Notes: a model not told the origin generated them from the sequence alone. A stretch of 64,000 nt of DNA from Bacillus dicomae (GCF_006494425.1 NZ_VHIV01000009.1:62001-126000); one strand, 5' to 3'. Numbered from the stretch's first letter, positions 18,867 to 27,305 are shown. Numbers and translations are program-made.

Positions 18867-19652
18867 TTACGCTTCTTGCTCTGTTGTTTCGTCTTCAATA
18901 CCTAATTCTTTTTTAATCCAGTCGTAACCTTCAGCTTCTAGACGTTGTGCAAGCTCAGGGCCACCAGATTTAACGATACGACCGTTCATCATAACGTGAA
19001 CGAAGTCTGGAGTGATGTAGTTTAATAAACGTTGGTAATGCGTAATCATTAGGCAACCGAACTCTTCGCCACGCATTTGGTTAATACCTTTAGATACAAC
19101 TTTTAATGCATCGATATCAAGACCAGAGTCGATTTCGTCTAAGATTGCGATTTTTGGCTCAATCATCATTAATTGAAGAATTTCGTTACGTTTTTTCTCT
19201 CCACCAGAGAAACCTTCGTTTAAGTAACGTTGTGCCATTTCTGGATCCATTTCTAGGAATTCCATGTTTTTATCTAATGTACGGATAAATTTCATAAGAG
19301 AAATTTCATCGCCTTCTTCACGACGTGCGTTAATTGCAGAACGTAAGAAGTCAGCGTTTGTTACTCCGCTAATTTCACTTGGATATTGCATTGCTAAGAA
19401 TAGACCTGCTTGTGCGCGCTCGTCTACTTCCATTTCTAATACATCTTCACCGTCGATGATGATGCTACCTTCTGTTACTTCATACTTTGGGTGACCCATA
19501 ATTGCAGAAGATAAAGTTGATTTACCTGTTCCGTTAGGTCCCATAATTGCGTGGATTTCTCCACCTTTTACTTCAAGGTTTACACCTTTTAAAATTTCTT
19601 TGCCGTCAATTGATACGTGTAAGTCTTTAACCGTTAATGTAGAACCAGCCAT
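18867..19652 (-). CDS. sufC: Fe-S assembly ATPase SufC
   Basis: A 261-residue soluble ABC-type ATPase that drives the SufBCD scaffold. Walker A is GPNGTGKST near residues 38-46, the signature is FSGGEKKRNEIL, Walker B is IAILDEIDSGLD, and the switch histidine is in CLMITHYQRLL. It is the first gene of the suf operon. TGGAGGT lies upstream of the ATG, and a sigma-A-like promoter is at 19714-19742. Confidence 0.97.
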   Translation of the reverse strand: MAGSTLTVKDLHVSIDGKEILKGVNLEVKGGEIHAIMGPNGTGKSTLSSAIMGHPKYEVTEGSIIIDGEDVLEMEVDERAQAGLFLAMQYPSEISGVTNADFLRSAINARREEGDEISLMKFIRTLDKNMEFLEMDPEMAQRYLNEGFSGGEKKRNEILQLMMIEPKIAILDEIDSGLDIDALKVVSKGINQMRGEEFGCLMITHYQRLLNYITPDFVHVMMNGRIVKSGGPELAQRLEAEGYDWIKKELGIEDETTEQEA

Positions 19653-19707
19653 CTCAATACCTCCATTAATCCTATATATACATTTTAAAAATTCCTAAAA
19701 CGTTCAT

Positions 19708-19742
19708 ATTCTCATTTTATTCTCATTCTAATTTTATATCAA
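19708..19742 (-). promoter_or_regulatory. suf operon promoter with 11-bp direct repeat
   Basis: On the minus strand TTGATA (19742-19737) and TAAAAT (19719-19714) are 17 bp apart. The 9-base word ATTCTCATT (plus strand) occurs at 19708-19716 and 19719-19727, 11 bp apart, overlapping the -10 region, and could be a regulator site. Confidence 0.6.
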
Positions 19743-19850
19743 ATAAAATGATATCGCAAACGACGAAAAAAAGTAACAATTTTTTCACAAATGTATATAA
19801 GTATTTCCTTTTCACCTTTCTATGATACACCTTTCTTCTTATTTATATAA

Positions 19851-19886
19851 AGAGAAAAGGACTGGGAAATTTCCAGTCCTTTCCTT
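19851..19886 (-). terminator. Terminator of the met operon
   Basis: Stem AAAGGACTGG/CCAGTCCTTT (19856-19865 and 19873-19882), followed on the minus strand by a T-rich run, just after the second metQ. Confidence 0.88.
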
Positions 19887-19891
19887 CATAT

Positions 19892-20698
19892 TTATTCACT
19901 TACTGGCAGTACAGCACCTTTATATTCTTTATTAATAAAATCTTGAATTTCTTTTGAATGCAGTACTTCTACTAGCTCTTTAATTTCTTTTTTCTTCTCG
20001 TCACCTTTACGAACTGCAATGATATTTGCATACGGAGAGTCTGATCCTTCAATTGCAATAGCATCCTTTGTTGGATTTAATTTTGCATCAATTGCATAGT
20101 TCGAATTAATAAATAAAGCATCACCTTCATTATTTTCATATAACTTTGGTGAAAGCCCAGGCTCTACATCTGTTTTAAACTTTAAGTTTTTTGGATTTTC
20201 TACAACATCTTTTACTGTCGCCTTAACAACATCTACTCCATCTTTTAACTTAATAACGCCGCCTTTTTGTAACAATGCTAACATACGGCCACGCTCCGCT
20301 ACGTTATTACTCATAATCACTGTCCCGCCATCTGGTAAGTCTTTTAAGCTTTTATATTTCTTAGAATAAATGCCCATTGGCTCTAAATGGATTTTTCCTG
20401 CGTTTACAATTTTATATCCCTTTTCTTGAATTTCTTTATCTAAGTACGGAATGTGTTGGAAGTAGTTCGCATCAATTTCCTTATCCGCTAACGCTTTATT
20501 CGGCAACACATAATCTTGGAACTTTTTAATTTCTAATTTAATACCCTTTTTCTCTAATATTGGCTGTGCTTTTTCTAAAATAACAGCGTGCGGCACGTTA
20601 GAAGCTCCAACAACAAGCTTATTCTCATCTTTTCCCCCACAAGCAGCTAATGTAAATACAGATAGCGCTGTAACAACTGACAGTAAAATCTTTTTCAT
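19892..20698 (-). CDS. metQ: Methionine-binding lipoprotein MetQ, second copy
   Basis: A 268-residue NlpA/MetQ lipoprotein. The lipobox is TLAAC, with C20 after the signal MKKILLSVVTALSVFTLAA. The mature domain binds methionine outside the membrane and delivers it to MetNI. The frame is open to 20719, but ATG 20698 is seven bases from AAGGGG and starts the signal peptide. It is the closest paralogue of the gene just upstream (both contain KKFQDYVLPNKALADKE and DANYFQHIPYL), a tandem duplication. A hairpin between the two copies may lower expression of this one. Confidence 0.94.
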   Translation of the reverse strand: MKKILLSVVTALSVFTLAACGGKDENKLVVGASNVPHAVILEKAQPILEKKGIKLEIKKFQDYVLPNKALADKEIDANYFQHIPYLDKEIQEKGYKIVNAGKIHLEPMGIYSKKYKSLKDLPDGGTVIMSNNVAERGRMLALLQKGGVIKLKDGVDVVKATVKDVVENPKNLKFKTDVEPGLSPKLYENNEGDALFINSNYAIDAKLNPTKDAIAIEGSDSPYANIIAVRKGDEKKKEIKELVEVLHSKEIQDFINKEYKGAVLPVSE

Positions 20699-20734
20699 AT
20701 GATGTCCCCTTCTCCCCAATAGTTATGTAGTTAT

Positions 20735-20762
20735 AAAAAGGGCCGGCATACACCAGCCCTTT
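20735..20762 (-). terminator. Hairpin between the two metQ genes
   Basis: AAAGGGCCGG/CCAGCCCTTT (20737-20746 and 20753-20762, one G-U) followed on the minus strand by TTTTTAT. It probably terminates most transcripts after the first metQ. Confidence 0.75.
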
Positions 20763-20769
20763 GCAGCAA

Positions 20770-21582
20770 TTATTCTTTTACAGGAACAACCGCTCCTTTA
20801 TATTCTTTGTTAATAAAGTCTTCAATTTCTTTAGAATGTAATACTTCTACAAGAGCCTTGATCTCTTTCTTATCTTTATCACCTTTACGAACAGCTACTA
20901 CGTTTGCGTACGGTGAATCATTTCCTTCAATTGCAATTGCATCTTTTTCTGGGTTTAACTTCGCATCAATTGCATAGTTAGAGTTAATTAGAACAGCATC
21001 GCCTTCTTTATTGTTATACACCTGTGGTAATAAACCAGGCTCGATATCCGTTTTGAATTTTAAATTTTTCGGATTATCCGCGATATCTTTTGGTGTTGCT
21101 TTAACTGGATCTACTCCGTCTTTAATTTTTAAAATGCCTTCTTTTTGTAAAATTGCTAAACCACGTCCATGGTCAGCAACAGAATTACTCATAATAATTG
21201 TCGCTCCGTCTGGAAGCTCTTTTAAACTCTTATATTTTTGAGAGTATACACCAATTGGCTCTAAATGAATTTTCCCTGCTACTTCAAAGTCATACTTTTT
21301 ATCTTTAATTTCTTTTTCTAAATAAGGGATGTGCTGGAAGTAGTTTGCATCTAACTCCTTATCCGCTAACGCTTTATTTGGCAACACGTAATCTTGGAAT
21401 TTTTTCACTTCTAATTCAATTCCTTTTTTCTCAAGTAACGGTTTTGCCTTTTCTAAAATCTCAGCATGCGGTACGTTAGAAGCACCAACAACAAGTTTCT
21501 TTTCATCTTTATCTTTTCCGCCACAAGCAGCTAGCCCAAAAATCGAAGTTGAAATAAGTGCCGTAAGTAATAATTTTTTCAT
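20770..21582 (-). CDS. metQ: Methionine-binding lipoprotein MetQ, first copy
   Basis: A 270-residue substrate-binding lipoprotein of the methionine ABC importer, with lipobox GLAAC. It follows metI by about 22 bases. AGGAGG lies nine bases before ATG 21582; an ATG at 21591 overlaps the SD and is unlikely. It differs from the second copy mainly in the signal peptide and scattered positions. It is under the SAM riboswitch upstream of metN. Confidence 0.95.
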   Translation of the reverse strand: MKKLLLTALISTSIFGLAACGGKDKDEKKLVVGASNVPHAEILEKAKPLLEKKGIELEVKKFQDYVLPNKALADKELDANYFQHIPYLEKEIKDKKYDFEVAGKIHLEPIGVYSQKYKSLKELPDGATIIMSNSVADHGRGLAILQKEGILKIKDGVDPVKATPKDIADNPKNLKFKTDIEPGLLPQVYNNKEGDAVLINSNYAIDAKLNPEKDAIAIEGNDSPYANVVAVRKGDKDKKEIKALVEVLHSKEIEDFINKEYKGAVVPVKE

Positions 21583-21604
21583 TTGAAACATCCTCCTGTT
21601 TGTA

Positions 21605-22270
21605 TTATCGTTTATCTATTCGAGTCGTTACACTATCGCCGATCCATTGAATGAAAAATACAACTAGTAATACACAAATTGTCGCAACGATTGTTACATC
21701 GTTATTCCCTCGTTGGAATCCTTCTAAGTAAGCAAGTGTTCCAAGTCCACCAGCACCAACAACTCCCGCCATTGCTGTATAGCCTACTAAAGCAATTGTC
21801 GTAACCGTAATACCAGATACTAATGCTGGTAACGATTCTGGAATTAACACTTTCAAAATAATTGTGCTTGTTTTTGCCCCCATCGCTTTTGAAGCTTCAA
21901 TTACACCTTTATCAATTTCACGAAGGGCGATTTCAACCATTCTCGCGTAAAACGGTGCCGCTCCAATAATTAAAGCAGGAAGTGCTGCACTCGCTCCAAG
22001 AATTGTTCCAAGAAGAATCTTTGTGAATGGGATTAATAAAATGATTAAAATGATAAACGGTATAGAACGGAATATGTTTACGAACGCTCCAATCACCGTG
22101 TTAATCGATTTGTTTTCCCATAAATTATCTTTCGCTGTCATGAAGAGTAACAATCCTAAAATGAGTCCTAAAACAAATGTTGCAAGAGCTGCGATTGCCG
22201 TCATATATAACGTTTCACCAGTTGCTTCTAACATTTGATTCCAATCAACATTTGTGAGTAACTTATCCAT
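21605..22270 (-). CDS. metI: Methionine ABC transporter permease MetI
   Basis: A 221-residue inner-membrane permease with five predicted transmembrane helices and the EAA loop (IEASKAMGAKTSTIILKVLIPESLPALVSG) that contacts MetN. ATG 22270 is six to seven bases from GGAGGTGA and overlaps the end of metN by eight bases. It works with MetN and MetQ in high-affinity methionine uptake. Confidence 0.96.
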   Translation of the reverse strand: MDKLLTNVDWNQMLEATGETLYMTAIAALATFVLGLILGLLLFMTAKDNLWENKSINTVIGAFVNIFRSIPFIILIILLIPFTKILLGTILGASAALPALIIGAAPFYARMVEIALREIDKGVIEASKAMGAKTSTIILKVLIPESLPALVSGITVTTIALVGYTAMAGVVGAGGLGTLAYLEGFQRGNNDVTIVATICVLLVVFFIQWIGDSVTTRIDKR

Positions 22271-23288
22271 GTGCAATCACCTCCAGCTCTACTTGATCTT
22301 GATGTATTCCCTCTATCGCTTGCTGAATCGCTGTTTCCTCACCATTTAAATGAACAACTAAACTACCGTAAGAGCCGTTATTCGTTTGTGCGATATTTCC
22401 TTGCAAAATGCTAACTTCTATATCACTGCGTTGCATTAATCTTTGAAGTACTGGTCTTTCTACCGCTTCACCGATAAACTGCAAACGAATTACTTTTCCA
22501 TCTGGATATTTTTCAATTAAACTTTCTATTGTTTCATTTGTATCTTCAGAATCCGTTAACTGCTGTACAAATCGTTTCGTAATGTCCTGCTGTGGATTAC
22601 GGAATACATCAAGTACTGGACCTGTTTCTACAATCTTCCCTTTCTCCATTACCGCAACACGATTACAAATCTTTCGAATTACGTGCATCTCATGTGTAAT
22701 AAGTACAATTGTTAAACCGAGACGCTTATTAATATCTAATAATAAATCTAAAATTTGATCTGTCGTTTCTGGATCAAGAGCTGACGTTGCTTCATCACAT
22801 AAAAGTACTTGTGGGTTGTTAGCTAATGCTCTTGCAATCCCAACGCGTTGCTTTTGTCCTCCGCTCAGCTGGGATGGGTACGCGTCTCCTCTTCCTTCTA
22901 ATCCGACAAGATGAATTAGCTCATCAACACGTTTTCTTCTCTTCGCCTTATCGACACCTGCAATTTCAAGTGGGAATGCAATATTTTCACGTACAGTTCG
23001 TGACCAAAGTAAGTTGAAGTGCTGAAAAATCATTCCGATTTCTTGCCTTGCCTTACGAAGTTCGCTTCCTGTAATTGCTGAAATGACACGATTTGCAATT
23101 GTAATTTGGCCAGAAGTTGGTTTCTCTAACTGATTGAACAACCGGATTAAAGAACTTTTCCCAGCGCCACTATATCCTATAACACCAAATATTTCGCCTT
23201 TCTCTATTTTTAAATTGGCATTATCTACAGCAGTGACATCACCGCTTTTTGCTTTATATATTTTCTTTACATTCTCTAATAGAATCAT
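22263..23288 (-). CDS. metN: Methionine ABC transporter ATPase MetN
   Basis: A 341-residue ABC ATPase. Walker A is GYSGAGKSSL near residue 38, the signature LSGGQKQRVGIARAL, Walker B VLLCDEATSALD. The C-terminal about 90 residues form the NIL domain that binds methionine and shuts the transporter down at high internal methionine. It is the first gene of metN-metI-metQ-metQ, preceded by an S-box riboswitch. Confidence 0.97.
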   Translation of the reverse strand: MILLENVKKIYKAKSGDVTAVDNANLKIEKGEIFGVIGYSGAGKSSLIRLFNQLEKPTSGQITIANRVISAITGSELRKARQEIGMIFQHFNLLWSRTVRENIAFPLEIAGVDKAKRRKRVDELIHLVGLEGRGDAYPSQLSGGQKQRVGIARALANNPQVLLCDEATSALDPETTDQILDLLLDINKRLGLTIVLITHEMHVIRKICNRVAVMEKGKIVETGPVLDVFRNPQQDITKRFVQQLTDSEDTNETIESLIEKYPDGKVIRLQFIGEAVERPVLQRLMQRSDIEVSILQGNIAQTNNGSYGSLVVHLNGEETAIQQAIEGIHQDQVELEVIAHG

Positions 23289-23399
23289 GGTGTATCACCC
23301 CTTTTTTGTTTAGGTCGACTCCGCAATTTTTTATTTTTAATGCGTTTAGTCCACCGTTCTCATTACTTTTATTGTTTGAATGTCCTCCACATTCAAACA
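23289..23399. other. metN untranslated leader between terminator and start codon
   Basis: No gene seen. It contains an inverted repeat TTTATTGTTTGAATGT/ACATTCAAACAATAAA (about 23369-23403) that overlaps the terminator's T tract and may be part of the antiterminator region. Confidence 0.5.
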
Positions 23400-23440
23400 A
23401 TAAAAAAACCTTTCCGCTTTAGAGAAGCAGAAAGGTTTAT
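23400..23440 (-). terminator. Riboswitch-controlled terminator of the met operon
   Basis: Stem AAACCTTTC/GAAAGGTTT (with an inner GC-rich part, about 23407-23437), followed on the minus strand by seven T. It lies between the SAM aptamer and metN. Confidence 0.9.
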
Positions 23441-23454
23441 ATGCGTATATAACA

Positions 23455-23582
23455 ACATTATCCCTCTCTCTCATCTCTCAAAGCATTTGCTTTGCAGGAA
23501 TTGGCACCATTTCAACATAAGTTGACGGTTGCCGGGCTTCACAGGGCACAGTCCCTCCACCTCTCTTGATAAGAGAAATCAG
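23455..23582 (-). promoter_or_regulatory. SAM-I (S-box) riboswitch aptamer
   Basis: The minus strand carries the S-box core: CTTATCAAGAGAGGTGGAGG, GGGACTG, GCCCGGCAACC, then a variable hairpin GGTGCCAATTCC and the closing strand ending GATGAGAG. S-adenosylmethionine binding favours the downstream terminator, so metNIQ expression rises when SAM is low. Confidence 0.96.
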
Positions 23583-23700
23583 ATTACATTTTCGTCTGAT
23601 TTGTAATTTATGAAATTGTCTATATTTTATGAATTGAATTGTATCAATATCCACACACCATGTCAACAGAAATTTTCGCAAAAAATGAAACTTCAGAATT

Positions 23701-24045
23701 TTAAGCACCTACTGACATCGGTTTACATATATGAAACATCGATTCAACTAATAGCATCGTTCGATACGTTCCCGAATATTGTACACGTCCATCATTCATT
23801 AACATTTGCAATCGTACATTGCCGTTCACCAATTGTTTTACATCTTCTTCATCTGCACAAACGATTTGCTCCGTTCCTCGTTCCTCATGTAGCAGCTCTA
23901 TATAATCTCTTGAAATTTGCAACGAACAACTTTCATCTCCAAAGCGGAAATTAACAGTTTTTTCTCCTTGTCTTAAAAGCGGCTCTAAATGATATTGACC
24001 ATTAGCGTAATTTACAAATGATTGCAGCAAAGAATATAATTCCAC
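23701..24045 (-). CDS. yusD: YusD-like protein (SCP-2-like fold)
   Basis: A 114-residue cytosolic protein similar in size and position to YusD of B. subtilis, which lies between the met importer and yusE. The pattern VNFRFGDESCSLQISRDYIEL ... LVNGNVRLQMLMNDGRVQYSGTYRTMLLVESMF resembles SCP-2 sterol-carrier-like domains. No biochemical role is established. It is transcribed separately from the met operon, since the S-box leader begins about 120 bases downstream of its stop. Confidence 0.7.
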   Translation of the reverse strand: MELYSLLQSFVNYANGQYHLEPLLRQGEKTVNFRFGDESCSLQISRDYIELLHEERGTEQIVCADEEDVKQLVNGNVRLQMLMNDGRVQYSGTYRTMLLVESMFHICKPMSVGA

Positions 24046-24150
24046 TCTAAATCACATCCTTCATATCACTTTCTATTACACATACCATTCCATCTCACTA
24101 AAGAGCAATCCTGTTACTTTCGCTCGACAAATACTGTAACGGCCCTGCAT

Positions 24151-24200
24151 CTCGACATATTTCCCGAGAAATATGTCGAGGCGGCAAAAACTTTGCCGCC
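24151..24200 (-). terminator. Tandem hairpins after yusE
   Basis: A 13-bp perfect stem CTCGACATATTTC/GAAATATGTCGAG (24151-24163 and 24168-24180) abuts a second stem GGCGGCAA/TTGCCGCC (24180-24187 and 24193-24200) that reaches the yusE stop codon. There is no long T tract. The CTCGACAT...ATGTCGAG hairpin looks like a repeated element of this group. Confidence 0.6.
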
Positions 24201-24508
24201 TACTTTAATTCCATATATAAATATTCAACCGAATGAAATGCATATATCTTCTTCATCAGTGTCCCATTTTCAAAAACAAGTAAACACGGTACACTTTCGA
24301 TTCCATACTCTTTTGCTAAATGCGGAGCATAATTTAAATCCAACATTCCAATTTTCAAGTCTTCAATTGTCATCTCAACAACCGTTAACATCTTTTTTGC
24401 TAATTGGCATGTTCCACACATTGGAGTATATACATATAACACTGTTTTTTCTTCGTTCTCTATTAAGGCTGTAGCTTCGGCTCCTGTCCAGTCAATCACT
24501 TCTATCAT
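24200..24508 (-). CDS. yusE: Thioredoxin-like protein YusE
   Basis: A 102-residue thioredoxin-fold protein. The redox motif is CGTC (TPMCGTCQLAK, near residue 35) instead of the classical CGPC. The cis-proline segment is GIESVPCLLVFENG. It is cytosolic without a signal peptide, and probably has a thiol-disulfide role. It begins four bases after yusF ends, so the two are cotranscribed, as in B. subtilis. Confidence 0.88.
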   Translation of the reverse strand: MIEVIDWTGAEATALIENEEKTVLYVYTPMCGTCQLAKKMLTVVEMTIEDLKIGMLDLNYAPHLAKEYGIESVPCLLVFENGTLMKKIYAFHSVEYLYMELK

Positions 24509-24511
24509 TCC

Positions 24512-24856
24512 TTACCGTAAATATTCTGTATAAACGTCAATGTCAGCTCCCCATAATACATTTGCTAAGTGTGAAGATGGCGCAGTTGCCACTTCTCTGT
24601 ACGAGCGATCAATATAAATATGCTCTGCTTGCGGAAATTCTTTTCGAAATTGTTTCCTTAACTTTTCTCCAGCATCATCAGCATCCACTAGCACATACAC
24701 ATCCTTATCAAAAAACTGATCAACGAGCTCATCCATTTTCGACAAACCAATTGTACCATTTGTACAAACAATTTCCACCGGTTCACGAATAATAGATTCA
24801 ATCTTTCTTCTATCTGATGTACCTTCTACAATAATGACTTTTTCTACATAAATCAT
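24512..24856 (-). CDS. yusF: Toprim-domain protein YusF
   Basis: A 114-residue protein consisting mainly of a Toprim fold. Conserved acidic motifs are VIIVEGTSDRRK (glutamate) and YVLVDADDAGEKLRKQFRKEFP (DxD). Small Toprim proteins of this type are related to RNase M5 and primases. The B. subtilis orthologue YusF has no firm function. It is cotranscribed with yusE. Confidence 0.88.
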   Translation of the reverse strand: MIYVEKVIIVEGTSDRRKIESIIREPVEIVCTNGTIGLSKMDELVDQFFDKDVYVLVDADDAGEKLRKQFRKEFPQAEHIYIDRSYREVATAPSSHLANVLWGADIDVYTEYLR

Positions 24857-24949
24857 ATGTCATCACCCGATCACCATATACTATACAACCTTTAACTTAG
24901 TATATAGTATATTCGTTATTTTCATGTTGTTTCCTGTTTATTTTTGCAA

Positions 24950-25080
24950 AATAAAAGCGCAAGTAGCTCGCTCAGAACAAGAGGGCACCCGAACTCCTAA
25001 ACTAGAGGCGCCTTTTGCCTCAAGTTTAGGAGTGAAATGACCGACTGTTCTAGCCGCTGGAGCTGGACAATAAAAAACGA
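24950..25080. repeat. Structured dispersed-repeat element (bcr-like)
   Basis: In the 340-bp gap between yusF and gcvH there is a GC-richer block with a long hairpin: CTCCTAAACT...GAGGC (24994-25009) pairs with GCCTC...AGTTTAGGAG (25017-25032). Weaker outer complementarity exists (AGAACA at 24974 with TGTTCT at 25046). Composition unlike the flanks and flanking ATAAAA/AATAAAA suggest a B. cereus-group interspersed repeat; I cannot assign its number. The rest of the gap shows no gene. Confidence 0.6.
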
Positions 25081-25152
25081 AAAAGTTTTTTCAAAAACGT
25101 TCTCCCACACGATAATTAGTATATGATTCCACGTTCATTATTTTACCCAAAA

Positions 25153-25182
25153 TAAAAAAGGACAGCGCAAAGGCTGTCCTTC
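25153..25182 (-). terminator. Terminator of gcvH
   Basis: Stem AAGGACAGC/GCTGTCCTT (25158-25166 and 25173-25181), followed on the minus strand by TTTTATTTTG. Confidence 0.88.
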
Positions 25183-25194
25183 AGTCGACTATAA

Positions 25195-25578
25195 TTAGTC
25201 TTGGTTTGTCATTTCTGCATATTTTTCAGCAGTTAATAACTTCTCAACTTGGCTTGCATCAGAAAGTTCAACTTTAACCATCCATGCACCCTCGTATGGA
25301 GATTCGTTAACAAGTTCTGGTTGGTCACTTAATTCTTCGTTTACTGCTACAACTTTACCGCTTACAGGTGCGTATAACTCAGAAACTGTTTTAACAGATT
25401 CTACGCTTCCGAATGGCTCGTCAGCTTCGATTGTTGCACCTACTTCAGGAAGTTCAACGAATACGATATCGCCTAGCTCACCTTGTGCAAAGTGAGTAAT
25501 ACCGATAACAACTTCATTACCTTCAGTTTTTACCCATTCGTGTTCTTCAGAGTAACGTAAATTATTTGGAATGCTCAT
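25195..25578 (-). CDS. gcvH: Glycine cleavage system H protein
   Basis: A 127-residue lipoyl carrier protein. The lipoylated lysine is K63 in [19 protein letters not shown]. It shuttles the aminomethyl group between the P, T and L proteins and, in Bacillus, serves as a lipoyl relay for other complexes. ATG 25578 follows GGAGGT; an upstream extension in the same frame lacks conservation and overlaps yusI. The partners gcvPT are not in this window. No glycine riboswitch was seen. Confidence 0.96.
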   Translation of the reverse strand: MSIPNNLRYSEEHEWVKTEGNEVVIGITHFAQGELGDIVFVELPEVGATIEADEPFGSVESVKTVSELYAPVSGKVVAVNEELSDQPELVNESPYEGAWMVKVELSDASQVEKLLTAEKYAEMTNQD

Positions 25579-25619
25579 GACTGTACCTCCAGTGAATGTA
25601 TTAATTATGTAAAAATACC

Positions 25620-25985
25620 TTATTGGTACTTTTTCCACACACTTTCAAACTGCTCTTCGTTAAAACCAAGTGTTACATTCGTTCCATCTGTTACAATTGG
25701 ACGTTTAATCAACATGCCATCAGATGCTAAAAGCTCGTACATTTCGTCCTCACTTGCATCTTTCAACTTATCTTTCAGACCAAGTTCACGGTAACGCATT
25801 CCACTTGTATTAAAGAATTTTTTCAATGGTAATTCACTTTTTTCATGTAAATTACGTAAATCTTCTTTTGATGGTGGATTTTCAACAATATGAATCATCT
25901 CATATGCTACATCATTTGCCTCAAACCATTTCTTTGCTTTTTGACATGTGCCACACTTTGGATATGAATAAAATGTTACTGTCAT
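25620..25985 (-). CDS. yusI: ArsC/Spx-family protein YusI
   Basis: A 121-residue thioredoxin-fold protein of the ArsC/Spx group with an N-terminal CxxC ([14 protein letters not shown]10/C13) and the RPIVTDG strand typical of the family. The catalytic arginine set of true arsenate reductases is not evident, so a redox or regulatory role is more likely. AGGTGA is upstream of ATG 25985. It lies directly upstream of gcvH as in B. subtilis. Confidence 0.88.
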   Translation of the reverse strand: MTVTFYSYPKCGTCQKAKKWFEANDVAYEMIHIVENPPSKEDLRNLHEKSELPLKKFFNTSGMRYRELGLKDKLKDASEDEMYELLASDGMLIKRPIVTDGTNVTLGFNEEQFESVWKKYQ

Positions 25986-26019
25986 AAATTCACCTACTTT
26001 TTTACTAACCTTTACCTTT

Positions 26020-26490
26020 ATCATATAGAAAACGTTTTATTATTTCAAACGATTATTCGCTAAACTTTTACTTATTTCGTGATAATTTTTAATAATCCTG
26101 CAAATTTTTCCGCCATTTGTTAAGAAAAAAATAAATATATAATTTTTTTAGATTTTTCTCTCATTCTGTATCAAACATATATGTTAAACAAACGTTTGAT
26201 TAATCCCCTATTTTTTTGTTCCCCCTGAGCTACATCGTTTTTTTCCTACCGAACATACATCTTAAACAAACGTTTGATTAAATCCCTATTTTTCTCTGTT
26301 CACCCTTGAGCTACATCGGTTTCTTCCTACCGAACATACATCTTAAACAAACGTTTATTTAACCAGTTCAGCCTAGCCACAAAACCTAGAAATAATTCAC
26401 ATGACAAAGGCGTACAGATAAAAGGAAATAACGATTTTGGCCGTAATAGTGAGAGTATTCCATGATGTTAAAGAAATTACTGCAAAGAAA
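26020..26490. other. Intergenic region with a triple palindrome-containing repeat
   Basis: No gene seen in this 500-bp gap. An imperfect tandem repeat of about 80 bp occupies 26175-26365. It contains the palindrome CAAACGTTTG at 26189-26198 and 26267-26276 and a third, slightly altered copy at 26348-26357. Each lies in the context TTAAACAAACGTTT(G)ATT. The words GAGCTACATCG and CCTACCGAACATACATCTTAAA repeat between them. Confidence 0.75.
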
Positions 26491-26521
26491 AAAGACGCAT
26501 TTAAATGGATGCGTCTTTTGG
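26488..26521 (-). terminator. Hairpin spanning the stop codon of the 79-aa membrane protein
   Basis: Perfect 11-bp stem AAAAGACGCAT/ATGCGTCTTTT (26490-26500 and 26509-26519), followed on the minus strand by TTTCTTTG. The stop codon (26501-26503) is in the loop. Confidence 0.85.
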
Positions 26522-26740
26522 CGATGTTTCTTTTGTGAAATCATATAAAGCAATTGCGCCTAAAATAACCAATATACTTTCAGGGGCATCTAACAAAATA
26601 GTTTTCCAAGTTTCTGATATTACCCATTTAATACCTGCTGATTCAAGATATGCTTGAAAATAACCGATTGTAAAATCAATTACAAATAAACATACAAGTA
26701 ATGTTAGACCAAACCGAATTAATTTCTTGTTTTTAAACAT
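26501..26740 (-). CDS. Small two-helix membrane protein of unknown function
   Basis: A 79-residue protein with two predicted transmembrane helices (LIRFGLTLLVCLFVIDFTIGYF and an APESILVILGAIALYDF segment) linked by a tryptophan-containing loop. I do not recognise the family. ATG 26740 is five bases from GAGGTG; an upstream ATG at 26761 has no SD. The last codons are encoded inside a terminator hairpin. It lies in an accessory stretch with repeats and gene remnants. Confidence 0.65.
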   Translation of the reverse strand: MFKNKKLIRFGLTLLVCLFVIDFTIGYFQAYLESAGIKWVISETWKTILLDAPESILVILGAIALYDFTKETSPKDASI

Positions 26741-26904
26741 GTAACACCTCTCAAAATTCATTGGATATTTCTGTTTTCAGTTCTTTATATACAAAAATCC
26801 CTATATTTAATTTTAACATACAAAATATCCAAATAAATACAATATGCATATTTGCATATTTCATGAATATTGAGGAATTACTGTTAATAAAGAATCCCTA
26901 CTAG

Positions 26905-27249
26905 TGTAGGACAAAATGGCTTTAGCAATTTTATAAACAACGGAATCATTTGAACCACTATATAACCGATTCCCGCATGCGAAATAAAGGAGAATTCTCG
27001 TTCCTGGCTCCTACCTAACATAATAAAGCTAAAGCTGCTTGCATACTCGCCCACAAGCCGATACCAATCGCAAGTGAAGATGTGGAACTAACATTATCAT
27101 CCCTTGATAAACCGCGCTAATAATGGATGCTCTGCATTAAACTTTATAATTAAATCTGCAATAGGTGATATAAAATTATAAATCAGTCTCATTACAGCCG
27201 CGAATGCATCTCGCATACGTCGTAAAGCTTTCGTGAGCTTCCCAATCAT
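26905..27249 (-). pseudogene. Remnants of a membrane-protein gene
   Basis: On the minus strand an ATG at 27249 opens a 50-codon frame (MIGKLTKALRRMRDAFAAVM ... LLARFIKG) that stops at 27097. Immediately after, another frame reads SSLAIGIGLWASMQAALALL and then a third reads AGIGYIVVQMIPLFIKLLKP before stopping. The pieces look like a single small membrane protein broken by frameshifts and a deletion. No ribosome binding site precedes the ATG. The original family is not recognisable. The remaining gap to 26762 shows no gene. Confidence 0.45.
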
Positions 27250-27272
27250 ATTGTTATATGTGCTTCTGCATA

Positions 27273-27303
27273 AAAAATAAGAAGCCTAATTCACAGGCTC
27301 CTT
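27273..27303 (-). terminator. Terminator of the lipoprotein gene
   Basis: GAAGCCT/AGGCTCC-type stem (about 27281-27302), followed on the minus strand by TTATTTTTTA. Confidence 0.75.
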
Positions 27304-27305
27304 CA

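Noticed and set aside
25195-25640. Glycine riboswitch before gcvH
   Set aside because: The upstream sequence is the coding end of yusI and shows no glycine-aptamer core.
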